Shown piece by piece: positions 11,369-21,486 of a stretch of DNA of 64,000 nucleotides. The notes under the pieces were generated by a model. The model did no database searches. It saw only the letters and a program-made list of their open reading frames with translations, and had not been told where the DNA came from. This stretch comes from Viola odorata (lineage: Eukaryota; Streptophyta; Magnoliopsida; Malpighiales; Violaceae). The stretch spans positions 39,481,475 to 39,545,474 of the forward strand of contig OY829545.1 of the NCBI GenBank assembly GCA_963691705.1, read 5' to 3'. The position numbers and the translations under genes were made by a program. Position 1 is the first letter of the stretch; every line of letters begins with the position of its first letter.

Positions 11369-11764
11369 TTACAATTCGTAGATTGACTTGGCCTTCACCT
11401 TCTCACGCAACACTGAAATCGCACAAGGCTTGTTCTTATCTAGAATGATCAAAGTATTGGCGAATGGCACGGGAAAGACCTTCGTTTGATCCATGAAGTT
11501 GATACCCAACATGACCAGGTAGTCATCTAACGGCATAATAGATAAGTTCAAATTACCTTCCCAAGTGCCTATGCCAACTTTTGTCTCGTACGCGATTTCT
11601 TCAATCTTCTTGGGGTCAGAATTCATGATCTTGAGCCATCCTACCTCTGGCTTATATGTGATTCCCAAGCACTTGGCTTCCTCATTTTCCACGAAGATGT
11701 TGGAAGCTCCCGTATCGATGAGCGCTTTCACCTCGTTCCCATTGATCTTCATTATTACGTGCAT
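11369..11764 (-). pseudogene. Aspartic protease of element K
   Basis: A 131-codon minus-strand frame has the pepsin-like retroviral protease core: KINGNEVKALIDTGASNIFV with the active site DTGAS near residue 18, and the second conserved region LDDYLVMLGINFM. The catalytic triplet is intact. The domain is in a polyprotein, so it has no start of its own, and it is separated from RT by a stop near 11366. Confidence 0.75.
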
Positions 11765-11770
11765 GCGTCC

Positions 11771-13003
11771 CTATCGAGAGTTGTTCACCAGCTCCACTTG
11801 GGCCTTGATGGCGCCCAACATTTGTAAGCATCCGACCATGGTTCCGTCATGGCTTGTAGAGGCCTGATCATCTTGGAGAACCGCGGAGATCTTGGACCGC
11901 TTTGGGCACTCCCTTGTCATGTGAGACCCAGTACATAAGTAGCATTCCAGCTTCCTTTCTCCGCCTCTTTTGTTACCTCCAAAGTGCTTCTTCTTATCGG
12001 GCCTTAGTTGTTTATCCCAGTCCCTATTTTCCTTCAGCTTGGCATGATCTCCCCCACCTTTTCCCTTGTTGAACCTCGAGGGCTTGGGCTTGGCTATATA
12101 GCCCTTTTTGTATTCAAAGAGGGACTTAGCGGCAGCGATCGCCGAAGCCAAATCCTACACGTTCCGCCTTTGTAACTCCGTCCTCGCCGAGGATTGGAGC
12201 CCATCTATGAATTGAAAGAGTGCCTCCTTCTCGGGCATGTCCCCAATCTCTATGTGCAACTCGGTGAACTCTTTCACATATTCGTGCGCATTACCCTTGT
12301 GTGTTAGGCGTCAAAGCTTGGCCCTAGCTTCATGCTCCATGGTTTAAGGGTAGAAAATGGACTTCAGCTCCCTCGTGAAGTCGACATACGTGTCGACAAC
12401 CCCTATCCCACGTTCAATGTCCCGGTACCGACGCCTCCACTATAGCATCATGGTATCGGCAAGTTAACTCACCGCGGTCTTGATCTTTTCCCCATCCTCC
12501 ATTATGTGGCATTGATCAAAGTAGCGGTCTAAGCTCCATAAGAAGTTCTCAAATTCTTTGGCATTCCTTACCCCATTGAATGTCTTAGGCCTTAGTACAT
12601 CAACCCTTGGCCGTGCAGCCGCTCCTCCTTGGATGAAGGCGTGCTTGCAAAAGATCCAATCATTCATCATCTTTTGCATTTGTTCGATTAAGGTAGCCAC
12701 TTGCGCTTGGAGGACTTGGATCATCGCGGCTATGGTGTTGAGGCCACCTTACATGTCCACCTAGAAAGCCTCCTTCCCCGTGGAGAGTTCATCGATGCAT
12801 TGGTCTATGTCCTCAAACCGATCTAGATCGTCGGTCACGGTTAACTCCAACTGTGGCACCTTGGCCTCCATTGCATGCAAAGCATCCACGGACTTATCCT
12901 TCCGTGATGGCTTAGTTGTGCCTCCTATGGTATTCTTGTCCCTTCCGCGTTCAACATTCTCGCCCACGTTGGTCACGTTTGAGTTGTTGGCCATGATTCC
13001 CAC
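11771..13003 (-). pseudogene. Gag of element K
   Basis: The start is taken at the Met near 12994 (MANNSNVTNVGENVERG), about 20 bases downstream of the PBS on the minus strand. Coding continues with acidic and coiled segments (LHAMEAKVPQLELTV), then RPRVDVLRPKTFNGVRNAKE and FENFLWSLDRYFDQC typical of gag. It ends with a basic stretch and the zinc knuckle CYLCTGSHMTRECP (CCHC intact) near 11900. Stops and shifts lie near 12761, 12464 and between 12464 and 12152. Confidence 0.75.
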
Positions 13004-13013
13004 TCGAACTTAT

Positions 13014-13027
13014 GCTCCGCTACCACT
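13014..13027 (-). promoter_or_regulatory. Primer-binding site of element K
   Basis: The minus strand reads AGTGGTAGCGGAGC immediately after the LTR end CCCGTGACA. Confidence 0.75.
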
Positions 13028-13486
13028 TGTCACGGGATGAGTATTTTGCGCAGCGATTATCCCGTGCGACACCTAGCTAGATCGCCCTCTCGCTTGCTAA
13101 GTCATCCTACAAACACACTAAGCCACAAGCTTAGAAGATATTAGCACAAGTAAAGCTAAAGAGATAAGAACTTAGAAAGGAAAGCTCAAAAGAATATGTG
13201 GGAGAATGCTTATATATTAGCTTCATTGCTTGATGAATGTACAAGTGAGACTCCACCCCTATTTATACACAAAGGCCTCCTCAATGGACAACTAAGATCA
13301 TTTTAATCCAATGGTGGAGATTATGTATTTAGATCTATTTAGGATTCTCTACACATCTACTACATTCTTGAAAGCTTCTAGAATGACCTACAAATCTTCT
13401 AGCCCATGTAGGAAAAGTCTAGAAGACTTGAGAAGCTTGTGAGCCTAAAGGGCCTTAGGATTTATATTTTGGCTTGGATTTTGACA
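13028..13486 (-). repeat. 5' LTR of element K
   Basis: On the minus strand it starts TGTCAAAATCC at 13486 and ends CCCGTGACA at 13028, giving inverted TGTCA/TGACA ends. A TATA box TATAAATA is at 13260-13267. The PBS adjoins the low end. The high boundary is inferred from the inverted ends only, since no second LTR copy is present. Confidence 0.6.
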
Positions 13487-14340
13487 TAGTGCTATGGTGA
13501 GAGTGATGGAGGTGATGGAGGAGATGGTGGTGCTGGTTGGCGGCGATTGAGGAGATGGTGGTGCTACGGTGGTTGGTGGTGATGGGTGAGCAGACCGGGA
13601 GTGGTGATTGAGTAAGATGAGAGGAGTTTGAGGGAGAATGAGAGGGAGAGTTTTTGTGTGTATGATTGAGAGATCGAGAGCGTGAGAGAGTTGTTGTTCC
13701 CGAATTTGGGAATGGGAGGGGGTATTTATAGTAGGGTGTTAGCATGTGAGTGGAGACAATGGTGGAGACGATGGTGCGCGTGAGTGGCGGTGACCATGAT
13801 GGTGTTTTCTGGTGGATGATAATATGATGATGTTTTTTGATGATGGAGGGAGCTGATTGAGAGAGTGAGGGAGACGATGGAGAAGGTGAGGGAGCCGAGT
13901 GAGTTAGTCTTTTCTTCTTTGTTGGCTTCGTGACATGGGTTGCATAAGAGATTAAAATAGCTCCATTTATAAAATGGTTCTCCAATACCTTATTTCCTCT
14001 TACTTTTACATTTTTTATTAACTTGTTTTAATCAAAATTTCCTTTCTAGGTCGATCTTTTTGATGTATTTGTCTTTTCCTTTTCGACCAAACCACCAAGA
14101 GTAAAAATGTAAATAGACTAGGAAGAGAAAAAAAATTGTAGATTCCCGAATGAAAATAATAGAGTAAAACAAAAATAAAATAAAATGACATGAAATAAAG
14201 TAATAATTCATAAATGAAAATAATAAATATAGGGATAAGATTCAGTAAAAATTATAAAACCGATAATGGATTGACGTAAAAATGTGGATATGATATGATA
14301 AACATAACACTGATGATTAATTTAATCGAGTCAAAATTTA
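13487..14340 (-). promoter_or_regulatory. Possible host promoter and leader fragment, plus AT-rich spacer
   Basis: No retroelement domain is seen. On the minus strand 13715-13735 reads CTATAAATACCCCC. Downstream of it a CT/CA-rich segment (13490-13690) resembles a plant 5' leader, and it is cut at 13487 by the LTR of K. Bases 13985-14340 are AT-rich spacer without ORFs. The long frame across this segment is His/Ser/Pro-rich simple sequence. It could be a host gene's promoter and leader, or an unrecognised LTR. Confidence 0.35.
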
Positions 14341-15690
14341 GGTAGCAACAGTAGCAAGTAAAAAAGAAGGAAATCTATCTAAGGCAAAAATAATAGCAAA
14401 CAATTCTTTTTCTGTGGTGGTGTAATTCCGCTGAGCATCATTAAGCATCCGGGAAGCATAATAAATCACGTGTGGATCCTTGTCTATTTTCTAGCCGAGC
14501 ACAGCTCATATGGCTGAATTGCTTGCATCACACATGATCTCAAAGGGCTTTGTCCATTCTAGTGCTTGCATGACTGGTGTTGTTACCAGCTTCTATTTCA
14601 GGAGGTCGAACGCCTTCCTACAGTCCTTACTGAACTCAAATTTCAAATCTTTCTAGAGCAGCTTGCACATTGGTTCTCTGACCTTGGAAATGTCTTTGAT
14701 GAAACGCCTGTAGAAACCTGCATGGCTTAAGAAAGAGCGAACTTCGCGCACAGTTGTTGGGTAAGGTAAAGAATCAATAATATGATTTTTTGCTTTGTCT
14801 ACCTCTATGCCTTTTTAAGAAATAATAATCCTTGATCCACCGTAAAGTGGCATTTCTCATAGTTTATAACCAAGTTAGTTTTGATGCACCTTTGTAAGAT
14901 TTTTTCCAGATTATCTAAACATTGATCAAATGAATTCCCATAAACTATAAAATCATCCATGAAAACTTCGATCCTTTTTTCCACATAATCAGAAAAAATA
15001 CTTACCATGGACCGCTGAAAGGTAGCGGGTGCATTGCACAATCCGAAGGGCATCCTCTTTTATTCAAATGTGCCTAAGGGGCATGTGAAGGTCTTCTTTC
15101 CTTGCTCCTCTAGAGCTACAAGAATCTGGTGAAATCTAGAAAATCCATCAAGGCAACAGTAGTGAGATTTACCTGCAAGTCTCTCCAGCATCTGATCAAT
15201 GAATGGTAAGGGAAAGTGACCTTTCCGGGTGGCGTTGTTGAGTCTTCTATAGTCGATGCACACCCTCCATCATTTCTGCACTCTTGTCGAGACTAGCTCT
15301 CCATCATTGTTCTCCACCACCGTGATCCCTATCTTTTTCGGAACAACCTGCACAAGACTCACCCATGAACTGTCAGAGATGGGATAGATAACACCTGCAG
15401 CTAGCAACTTCCATCATGGAAGGGTTGAGCCTCCTCTGGGTTGTCACACGATTTTACTTCCCTCTTTTAGGTGTATCTTATGGGTGCAGATGGTAGGGGA
15501 GATCCCTTTGATATTGACTATGGTCCAGCCGATTGCTTCTTTGTATTCCCTCAGAACTCTCACAAGTCTGTCGTCCTCCAACTCAGCCAGGTTACTGGAA
15601 ATAATCACGGGAAGACTCTTCCCTAGAGCTAGGAAAAAGTACTTCAGGTGTTATGGTAATGCAAGATAGAAGGCTGGAGTTTAGTAATTT
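14341..15690 (-). pseudogene. Athila-like RT and RNase H fragment
   Basis: The minus strand codes CIDYRRLNNATRKGHFPLPF, SHYCCLDGFSRFHQI, TFTCPLGTFE, then MPFGLCNAPATFQRSM and the intact catalytic box FMDDFIVYG. RNase H motifs follow toward 14345 (Cys-Asp-Ala-Ser region near 14530, tyrosine-rich motif near 14440). The wording YCCLDGFS..FMDDF is characteristic of Athila-lineage RT. There are stops near 15057 and in the RNase H. The fragment ends just before the 5' LTR of element C, which may have inserted into it. Confidence 0.8.
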
Positions 15691-15701
15691 GATCTAGTAA
15701 C

Positions 15702-17053
15702 TGATAGTGTGTATTTTATTCATATTTTTATCTCTTTTTCTAGTCCACTTTCGATCTTGATGCTACTGATTTGCATCTGTTTCTCTCATTTTTACATATT
15801 TAGACTTGGAGAAGGAAAATCACAGAAGTGCACACTTTCAGCCGGATTCTGACGAATATTGAGCGTCGAGGCCTTGCAGTTGTTGGTTCGTAGAAGCTGA
15901 GAAGTCCAACGGCGAAAAAGAAATTCCCGAAAGAGGAAAACCGAAAGATCCGGTCTTTTATTCCCGCAATATTCCAGTTCAGCAAAAGATATATTTTAGG
16001 AAACCTACTTCTATTAGACTTAGGATTTTATTTTCTATTTACTATATATACTCTAGTCAATTAGGGTTTTACAACTTCTTCCCTCTCGGATTTTGTCACA
16101 CCATACTTCCACCTCTGGCGCATTTCTTGCTTTGTAATAATTCCGGAGCTTTAGCTCCGATCGGTATTAAATATAAATTTTCAATATTTTCTTCCTTTCC
16201 CTTTTATGAAATTCTTCCTTAATTATTTTGTTTATTTAATTTTCAGCATGAGTAGCTAAATCCTCCCTTCTTAGTAAAGGTCATCGAAGGTTGCGTAGGT
16301 TGGTTGTGAGGTCGAATTGAGTGTAATAAATTCCTATGTTCGTATTTGCTTGTTTATCAATTGCTTGTCAATTTACCTAGGAACGGTTAGAGGTCCGACC
16401 AACTAATAATTGAACGTAGGTATTTACCGCCATCTCTGTAGTAATAACTAACATGGGTCTGCATAGTAGAGTAGGCAACTAAATCATAGTCATTAGGTCG
16501 CTGGTCCAATCTGACTAGGGTAAACAACCGATTAGGGTAGTACCTCAAACGTACTGAGTGCCTCGCCCTAGGTGTGTCTTTCCTCTTCTTCATGGGCATC
16601 TGAGCATTGTCTCTATAAATGTACCTTGGAGGACGGCGGATCGTCAAGGTTACCCCATAAACGTACGTTGGGGTAACTTCTCTTACGAAGAAAAGCAGGG
16701 GACCTAAACATACCTGGACCCCATAACACACCAATAAACTAGGAATAAAATACCCTTGCACCAATGACCAACTAGTCGCAATGCAACTGAAGATAGATCT
16801 TTACTAGGAATCTTTCCCCCATTGATTTCATACTTTTGTTTACTCTATTTTATTTTGTTTATTTAGTAGTTAATCAAACACCCTCTCAAAACCCCCCTTG
16901 GTTACCCATTCAATTTGATATTCCTTTTCATACGCTGAAGTAAGCGTCTACCCTTAGTCCCTGAGTTCGACCTTGTTACCACTATACGCAATTTATATTG
17001 TGTATTAGGCGATAAGTTTTATTATTATTTTTTGCGGCTTCGACAACCGATCA
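15702..17053 (+). repeat. 5' LTR of element C
   Basis: It runs from TGATAGTGTGTATTTTATTC to AACCGATCA and is followed by the PBS. 15702-16560 matches 42448-43265 (3' LTR) apart from a deletion of about 50 bases there. A TATA-like TATATATA lies at 16043-16050. The LTR is long (1352 bp), as in Athila elements. Confidence 0.85.
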
Positions 17054-17055
17054 AA

Positions 17056-17076
17056 TTTTGGTGCCATTGCCGGGGA
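17056..17076 (+). promoter_or_regulatory. Primer-binding site of element C
   Basis: TTGGTGCCATTGCCGGGGA closely follows the LTR end. Athila elements use the near-identical TTGGCGCCGTTGCCGGGGA, complementary to a tRNA 3' end (commonly given as Asp). Confidence 0.8.
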
Positions 17077-17107
17077 TTATCAATACTGATTCCTTTCTTT
17101 TGTTTGT

Positions 17108-18700
17108 ATGACCAGGACGTCTACACCGAATCCTCTATCACTCGACCCTAAGATCACTAGGATAGAAAGAAAACTTACAAGGCAGGCCAAGAAATTATCC
17201 ATCAACACTAGAGAAGTTTCTACCCGAGTCCTCAAAAGAACCCTCTCTGACCTAGACAATCTCAATTCCCTTTTCCATCCAGACTTTGACGCTAAAGACT
17301 TCACTGTCCCCGAATTCCCCACAATGGCCGAAGCAGCAGATGGCCAGAATAATCAGAGAATCGAAGATATTAATGCTCCACCCGAGTTGACCAGTAGTTG
17401 TATCGTTTGGCCCACCGTCAAAGACGATTGGGTAATTAAGTCCGCTATAATACACCATCTTCCCACATTCCATGGAGCCCCTAAGGAAAACCAACACCGT
17501 CACGTCCAGCACCCATACTCCATCTGTGAGGCTATGAAACCTGCCAATGTTGAGATCAACCATGCCAAGTTGTGAGCCTTCGCGGGTGAAGCCAAAGACT
17601 GGTTCTGTGACCTCCCCCGGATCCATTACATCATGGGTAGAGATGTCAAAGGCTTTCACTGATAAGTATTACCCGATCTCTATGCTAGTGTCACTCGCAA
17701 ACAGTTGGTCTCTATTGTCTAGAATGATGAAGAGAACCTCCCTCAGTGCTATGAACACTTTAAGAAAATGCAAACCTTATGCCCTTCACATAATCTCGCT
17801 GACCACGCCTTGATTCAATACTTCTATGAAGGATTGAAACCTACCGACAAGGCTCTGTTAGACGCTGCTAGCCGAGGTTCTCTCTGTGCTCTTACACTAG
17901 CTACCGCCAATGCTACCATTAAACTTTTCACGAAAAATATCACCCCTTCCGAAAGAGCCACTCCCACCCACAACGTGCGTGCTGCCGCTATGGAAAACCA
18001 GCTCACCACTATCACCGGTATGCTTTATAATATGGTAGTAGGACAACCTATCCAGATCAAGGCCTGCGGGTTTTGCAACTTTGTTGATCACCCCATAGAT
18101 GCTTGCCCCTACATTATTGATGAGATCCAAGTTAATGTCGCTGGCAACTACAATGAAGCTCCTAGAAAGTTTGAACCCTACACTCAAAACTACAATCAGG
18201 GTTGGCGACATCCTAATCTCAGATGTTCAAACAACCCACAACAACCGAACCCTGGTCAGCCACCATAGCCGAATCAGTTTGCCAATCAGACGCAACTACT
18301 ATTCAACTTGCAGAATTTCAAGCCCCGACCGAACTATCCCAACAACCAGCAGTATCAGTACCAAGCCCTGACCCCTCTAGCTTCGCCGGTTGACGAGGTA
18401 AGTAAGCTTAACAATATTATTTTGGATAGGTTAAAATAGTTAAATTTTTTGACTACATAAATGAAGGAGCTCAAGAATCGAGGACGACTGCCCCCTCAAC
18501 CAGAACCCAACCCGAAGCATGATGCTTGTGCTATGTCACTCCGCAACGACAATCAACTGCCCTCCCGTATCAATCCACACAAAAGTCCTAAAGCTGAACT
18601 ACCTGAACCCGAACCTACCCAACAAGACCTCGATGTAGACGGTGAATAAGAGACACGAGTCCACTCACCCAAAAGCTCCTAGAAGAAAGCTGCCAAGAAA
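17108..18700 (+). pseudogene. Gag of element C (Athila-like)
   Basis: The start is the ATG at 17108, 32 bases after the PBS. The N-terminus is basic (TRTSTPNPLSLDPKITRIER). The gag core includes HLPTFHGAPKENQHRHVQ, then SHNLADHALIQYFYEGLKPT and LLDAASRGSL, typical of Athila/gypsy gag. A zinc-knuckle-like CGFCNFVDHPIDACP occurs near 18070, followed by Asn/Gln/Pro-rich sequence. Stops or shifts lie near 17573, 17660, 17710, 18267 and 18438. The tail ends at about 18700, where sequence of the E LTR begins after a short unassigned stretch (18700-18756). Confidence 0.8.
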
Positions 18701-18756
18701 CTTGAATTTATGGAAGAGTACATCATTAAGATACTGTAATACTCACTTAAGAACCC

Positions 18757-19132
18757 TAAGGCAAAGCCAACTAATTGGTCTTGATAGAGATAACTCACTT
18801 AAAATTAAAGACAAGCTATAAAAGAGGCTATCTCCTTCTATTTATAGCTTGGGACTTATTACATTAGGAAACCCTAAACTACCCCTAGCTTGAAGCCTTG
18901 ATAGCGGGCTTGGAGATGGGCTTGGCTTGGCCTTTGGAAGGCTAGAGCAAGGCCTCGGATGGCTAGCCCTTAGGACTTCAAGGATGCTAGGGTTGGCACG
19001 CCTAGCGCGCTCGGCCTTGTTCGGAGATCCTCATGGCTTGCAAGGGTTTGGCGCACGCTTCTTCATGGTTGGTGCGGCCTACCCATGAAGTCCCTTCGAG
19101 GATACGAGTTAGAGCCCTCGAGCTCGTATCAT
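18757..19132 (-). repeat. 3' LTR of element E, truncated
   Basis: It aligns with 35452-35833 with about 30 differences in 376 bases by eye (about 8%). The minus strand starts TGATACGAGCTCGAGGG at 19132. TATA box TATAAATA at 18839-18846. The R/U5 side equivalent to 35152-35450 is missing. Confidence 0.75.
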
Positions 19133-19147
19133 CCCTCCCTCTACAAA
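19133..19147 (-). promoter_or_regulatory. Polypurine tract of element E
   Basis: The minus strand reads TAGAGGGAGGGA immediately before the LTR start TGATACGAG. Confidence 0.7.
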
Positions 19148-19279
19148 TAGATTCGACCTCGAATCTGCACTCTCCTTTCCTTTGCAATTGCTATCTATAG
19201 TACCTACAAAGGAGAGACACAAATCAGCAACCTTGAAAATGGGGGGAAAATAAATACAAGGAAACTCAATGCGCAAGTG

Positions 19280-20158
19280 TTAAGTAATGGTCGTAGACTT
19301 CAATAGGAAAGCATCCTTCTCCCATGGGCGAAGAGTAGCATCTTGGATGGCTGGAGTTGTTTGCGTGTCTGTTGGCAGCAACTTTGAACCTAGCAAAAGA
19401 GAGGAAAAAATACTAGAGGAAGTGGTGTTAGAGTTAGTAAAATCAAAGAAAGGATCCTTAAATTGCCCAAGGTGGCACGGTTTAGGGAAAGATCCCTCAA
19501 GCTTCACCACACTCCTTATGGCACATATACTCACTTTTTTCTTTGCCAATGGCTCACCCTTTTCACTCTTAAGCTCACCACTCACAATCTTCACTCCTCT
19601 CGGCGTATGCTCACTATTTTCATGCCCAATCTTTTTCTCACTCACACACCTCATATTTTTCTCTCCTCGGCGCATGCTCACTTATTTCATGCCCGTTCTT
19701 TTCCTCACTCACACACCTCATATTTTTCTCTCCTCTCGGCGTATGATCACATATTTCATGCCCGTTCTTTTCCTCACTCACACACCTCATATTTTTCTCT
19801 CCTCTCGGCGTATGATCACATATTTCATGCCCGTTCTTTTCCTCACTCACACACCTCACATTTTTCACTTCACACCACTCAAGTTAATTTTCCATAACCG
19901 TGGGGAGCACAAGTGCAGCGCAAGCTTTGGAAAGCTTGGTTTGGTCTTCGTGGACTTACGAAGGAGGCAGGGAGGAATAAGGAACTTGCTGCCCAAGTGT
20001 TCCAAGTTATAGGTGTAGAGGAAGCCATCATGGACAACCCGCTTGTCAACTTGCCACGGTCTTCCCAGAAGAAGGTGATTAGATTGCATTGGTGCTACAT
20101 CACACAACCTCCCATCCATGTAAGTACCAATTTGAAAAAGGATGAGGGCTTGTTTGTG
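19280..20158 (-). pseudogene. Protease C-terminal part and repeat linker of element E
   Basis: From 20158 downward the minus strand codes KQALILFQIGTYMDGRLCDV and QSNHLLLGRPWQVDKRVVHD, the end of the protease region shared with element D (HILLGRPWQFDRE). Next is a Lys/Glu/His-rich linker with tandem repeats (see 19570-19870), then a segment ending near 19280. RT should follow but does not: the sequence passes to the polypurine tract at 19147. The N-terminal half of the protease is at 33002-33260, on the other side of B1. Confidence 0.7.
19570..19870 (-). repeat. 66-69 bp tandem repeat coding a 22-23 residue unit
   Basis: The motif CTCACTCACACACCTCATAT starts at about 19637, 19704, 19773 and (diverged) 19842, giving units of 67-69 bp. 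The minus strand keeps the frame across units, coding repeats of the type HTPRGEKNMRCVSEEKNGHE. The last two full units are almost identical, which suggests recent duplication. Confidence 0.8.
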
Positions 20159-20163
20159 TACCT
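20159..20163. repeat. Target site duplication of B1, left copy (TACCT)
   Basis: TACCT precedes the LTR at 20164 and recurs at 32997-33001 right after the other LTR. The 5-bp size is usual for Ty3/gypsy integrases. Confidence 0.85.
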
Positions 20164-20388
20164 TGATAAGAGTCTGAGGTTTGCTGAGCAGGATCGGCCT
20201 ACGGGGTCTGGTCGGGAACACTGTTGACCTGCAAAGCGTCGGAGGGGGTCTCCGGCGTAAACACTCCGATGCCTAAGTCAGTATGAGTGGTAAAAAAGGC
20301 AGGGGTTCAACACGCTGTCTTAGGCTTACCTTCTTGTCTGAAAGGGTGGGGGTATTTATCGGTAAAGTGTCGTTGGAGTTATAGGAAA

Positions 20389-20432
20389 TGATGTCATGCG
20401 GGGTGACGTCATACGGGGTGACGTCATGCGTG
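20389..20432 (-). promoter_or_regulatory. Triplicated TGACGTCA-type motif in B1 U3
   Basis: Three 15-bp units follow each other: GATGTCATGCGGGGT, GACGTCATACGGGGT, GACGTCATGCGTGAC. Two contain the palindrome TGACGTCA, a classic bZIP (TGA/as-1 type) binding core. In the 5' LTR the same units (32760-32805) have TGACCTCA and TGACTTCA, so the palindrome is lost there. Confidence 0.55.
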
Positions 20433-20472
20433 ACCTGGGATGGGATGTCGCTGTGCGGATGTCGCGTGAGTT

Positions 20473-20494
20473 CCCCCCCCCCCCCCCCCCCCCC
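20473..20494 (-). repeat. Run of 22 C (22 G in element sense)
   Basis: A homopolymer in the LTR at the place where the 5' LTR has only six C (about 32846-32851), and where the LTR of B2 has 22 G (46132-46153). Confidence 0.8.
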
Positions 20495-20782
20495 GCTAAT
20501 GTCGACCATCCCAGGGTCGGCCGCCAGGCTAAGGGTGGTAGGAACAGTGTCATGCCTCTTTTGGTAGGTACAGTGTTCTGGCCGGGCAGCCAGGTAGAAT
20601 GGCGGAGATGCCGCTACAGTGATGTCAATGGTTATCATAAGCCCATCTGAAAATGAGCCCTAGTGTTTACCAAGGGCTACTACCTCTTCTTTAGTCTTGC
20701 CTCTTCAGTGGTTTTTGCATTAATGAGGGCTCGACAGCCGATACACGCATCTTTTTAGGACGCCTCTCCTTTTTCCTGTGTC

Positions 20783-20790
20783 TATAAATA
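20783..20790 (+). promoter_or_regulatory. TATA box of antisense unit alpha
   Basis: TATAAATA in the context GTGTCTATAAATAGGC, 61 bases before the ATG at 20851, followed by a pyrimidine-rich leader (CTCTCTTTATCTCTCTCC). This is the layout of a plant core promoter, on the strand opposite to the element's gag-pol. Confidence 0.5.
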
Positions 20791-20850
20791 GGCATTTTTT
20801 CTGCACTTGTTTTCACAACTTTCTCAACTCTCTTTATCTCTCTCCATACA

Positions 20851-20976
20851 ATGGACGAGGTTACCAAAAAATTTCTGCTTTTCAAAACTCACACCCTGAG
20901 GAACCTGACCCAGGCGGACATTGATTTCCTGGGTGCGCTCAGTACCAAGACTTCGCAGTGGGGACCTTTCGGCTAG
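20851..20976 (+). CDS. Antisense unit alpha, 41-residue ORF of unknown function
   Basis: ATG at 20851 opens a 41-codon frame (MDEVTKKFLLFKTHTLRNLT to SQWGPFG) ending in TAG. It is amphipathic with no membrane segment, and I recognise no family. A TATA box lies upstream and AATAAA at 21035-21040, so the unit has all parts of a short gene. It could be a surviving first exon of a longer protein, or a small regulatory peptide, or chance. It is the first of four units in tandem on the plus strand and starts about 210 bases from the 3' LTR. Confidence 0.4.
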   Translation: MDEVTKKFLLFKTHTLRNLTQADIDFLGALSTKTSQWGPFG

Positions 20977-21409
20977 GCCTCTTTGTGTTTCTCTTGGCGT
21001 TGCCTTTTGTAATCTCGGGCCGTTATGCCCTTTAAATAAATAAAATGTTTTTCCTCGATAGATTGCCGCGCTGCCGATATTTTTCTTCCACGTAGGTATC
21101 TTGGTTGAAAAATAACCTCTGCACCCATTAACTGTGTGTTTAGCGTCCCTCGGGATCTTGCACCTTTTCGTCTGCTTCACCGGTACATACTAACGAAGTT
21201 GTTTCCCAGTCCCAACTGCTTAGAATTTATTTTGCGCCGTTTCTTAAATGCTAACAGATTGGGCAACGATCTCGGTGCCTTTTGGTTGGCGTAGATTTTC
21301 AGCAGTTGTAATTATGAAATCAGATCTTTCCCCCAATGGTTGTTGCATTTGATCGCATTGGTTATCCTCGAAAATGCACAAAAAGGCAGGAGCACCTCCC
21401 TACCTTGGC

Positions 21410-21417
21410 TATATAAT
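21410..21417 (+). promoter_or_regulatory. TATA box of antisense unit beta
   Basis: TATATAAT in the context TTGGCTATATAATGGGGC, 70 bases before the ATG at 21487, followed by a pyrimidine-rich leader. Confidence 0.45.
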
Positions 21418-21486
21418 GGGGCTCTTTTCCCTTTCCCTGTTCATCCCTCTTCTTCTCTTTTCTTTCTTACTATTGCAGATATTCTT

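Larger units (their letters stand above)
10136..13486 (-). mobile_element. Ty3/gypsy element K, 5' part
   Basis: From high to low coordinates: LTR (13028-13486), PBS, gag, protease, RT and RNase H, then a sharp break at 10136 where the outer LTR of complex A begins. The integrase and 3' LTR of K are therefore not in the window. K is a family distinct from A: its RT reads [15 protein letters not shown] and its LTR has TGTCA/TGACA ends. Confidence 0.75.
20164..20637 (-). repeat. 3' LTR of element B1
   Basis: The plus strand reads TGATAAGAGTCTGAGG to ATGGTTATCA, so both ends are TG..CA. It pairs with 32481-32996 and lacks about 40 bp present there. The TATA position (about 20353) reads GATAAATA on the minus strand where the 5' LTR has TATAAATA. 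Confidence 0.85.

Noticed and set aside
13455..13985. 176-codon minus-strand ORF rich in His, Ser and Pro
   Set aside because: It is low-complexity translation of GATGGTGGT and GAGAGA repeats and crosses the K LTR boundary at 13486.
16387..16764. Open frame antisense to the Athila LTR, also open at 5693-6025 in the other copy (110-125 residues, similar proteins)
   Set aside because: Comparing the two copies by eye over 22 codons, changes fall about equally on first, second and third codon positions, so there is no sign of protein-level selection. Frame conservation is explained by DNA similarity.
19287..20012. 241-codon plus-strand ORF with hydrophobic repeats
   Set aside because: It is the opposite-strand shadow of the repeat-rich protease-RT linker of element E, whose minus-strand frame fits the protease context.
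20396..20650. Plus-strand ORF with a Pro run in the B1 LTR
   Set aside because: The Pro run is the 22-C homopolymer; it lies within the LTR and its length varies between copies.
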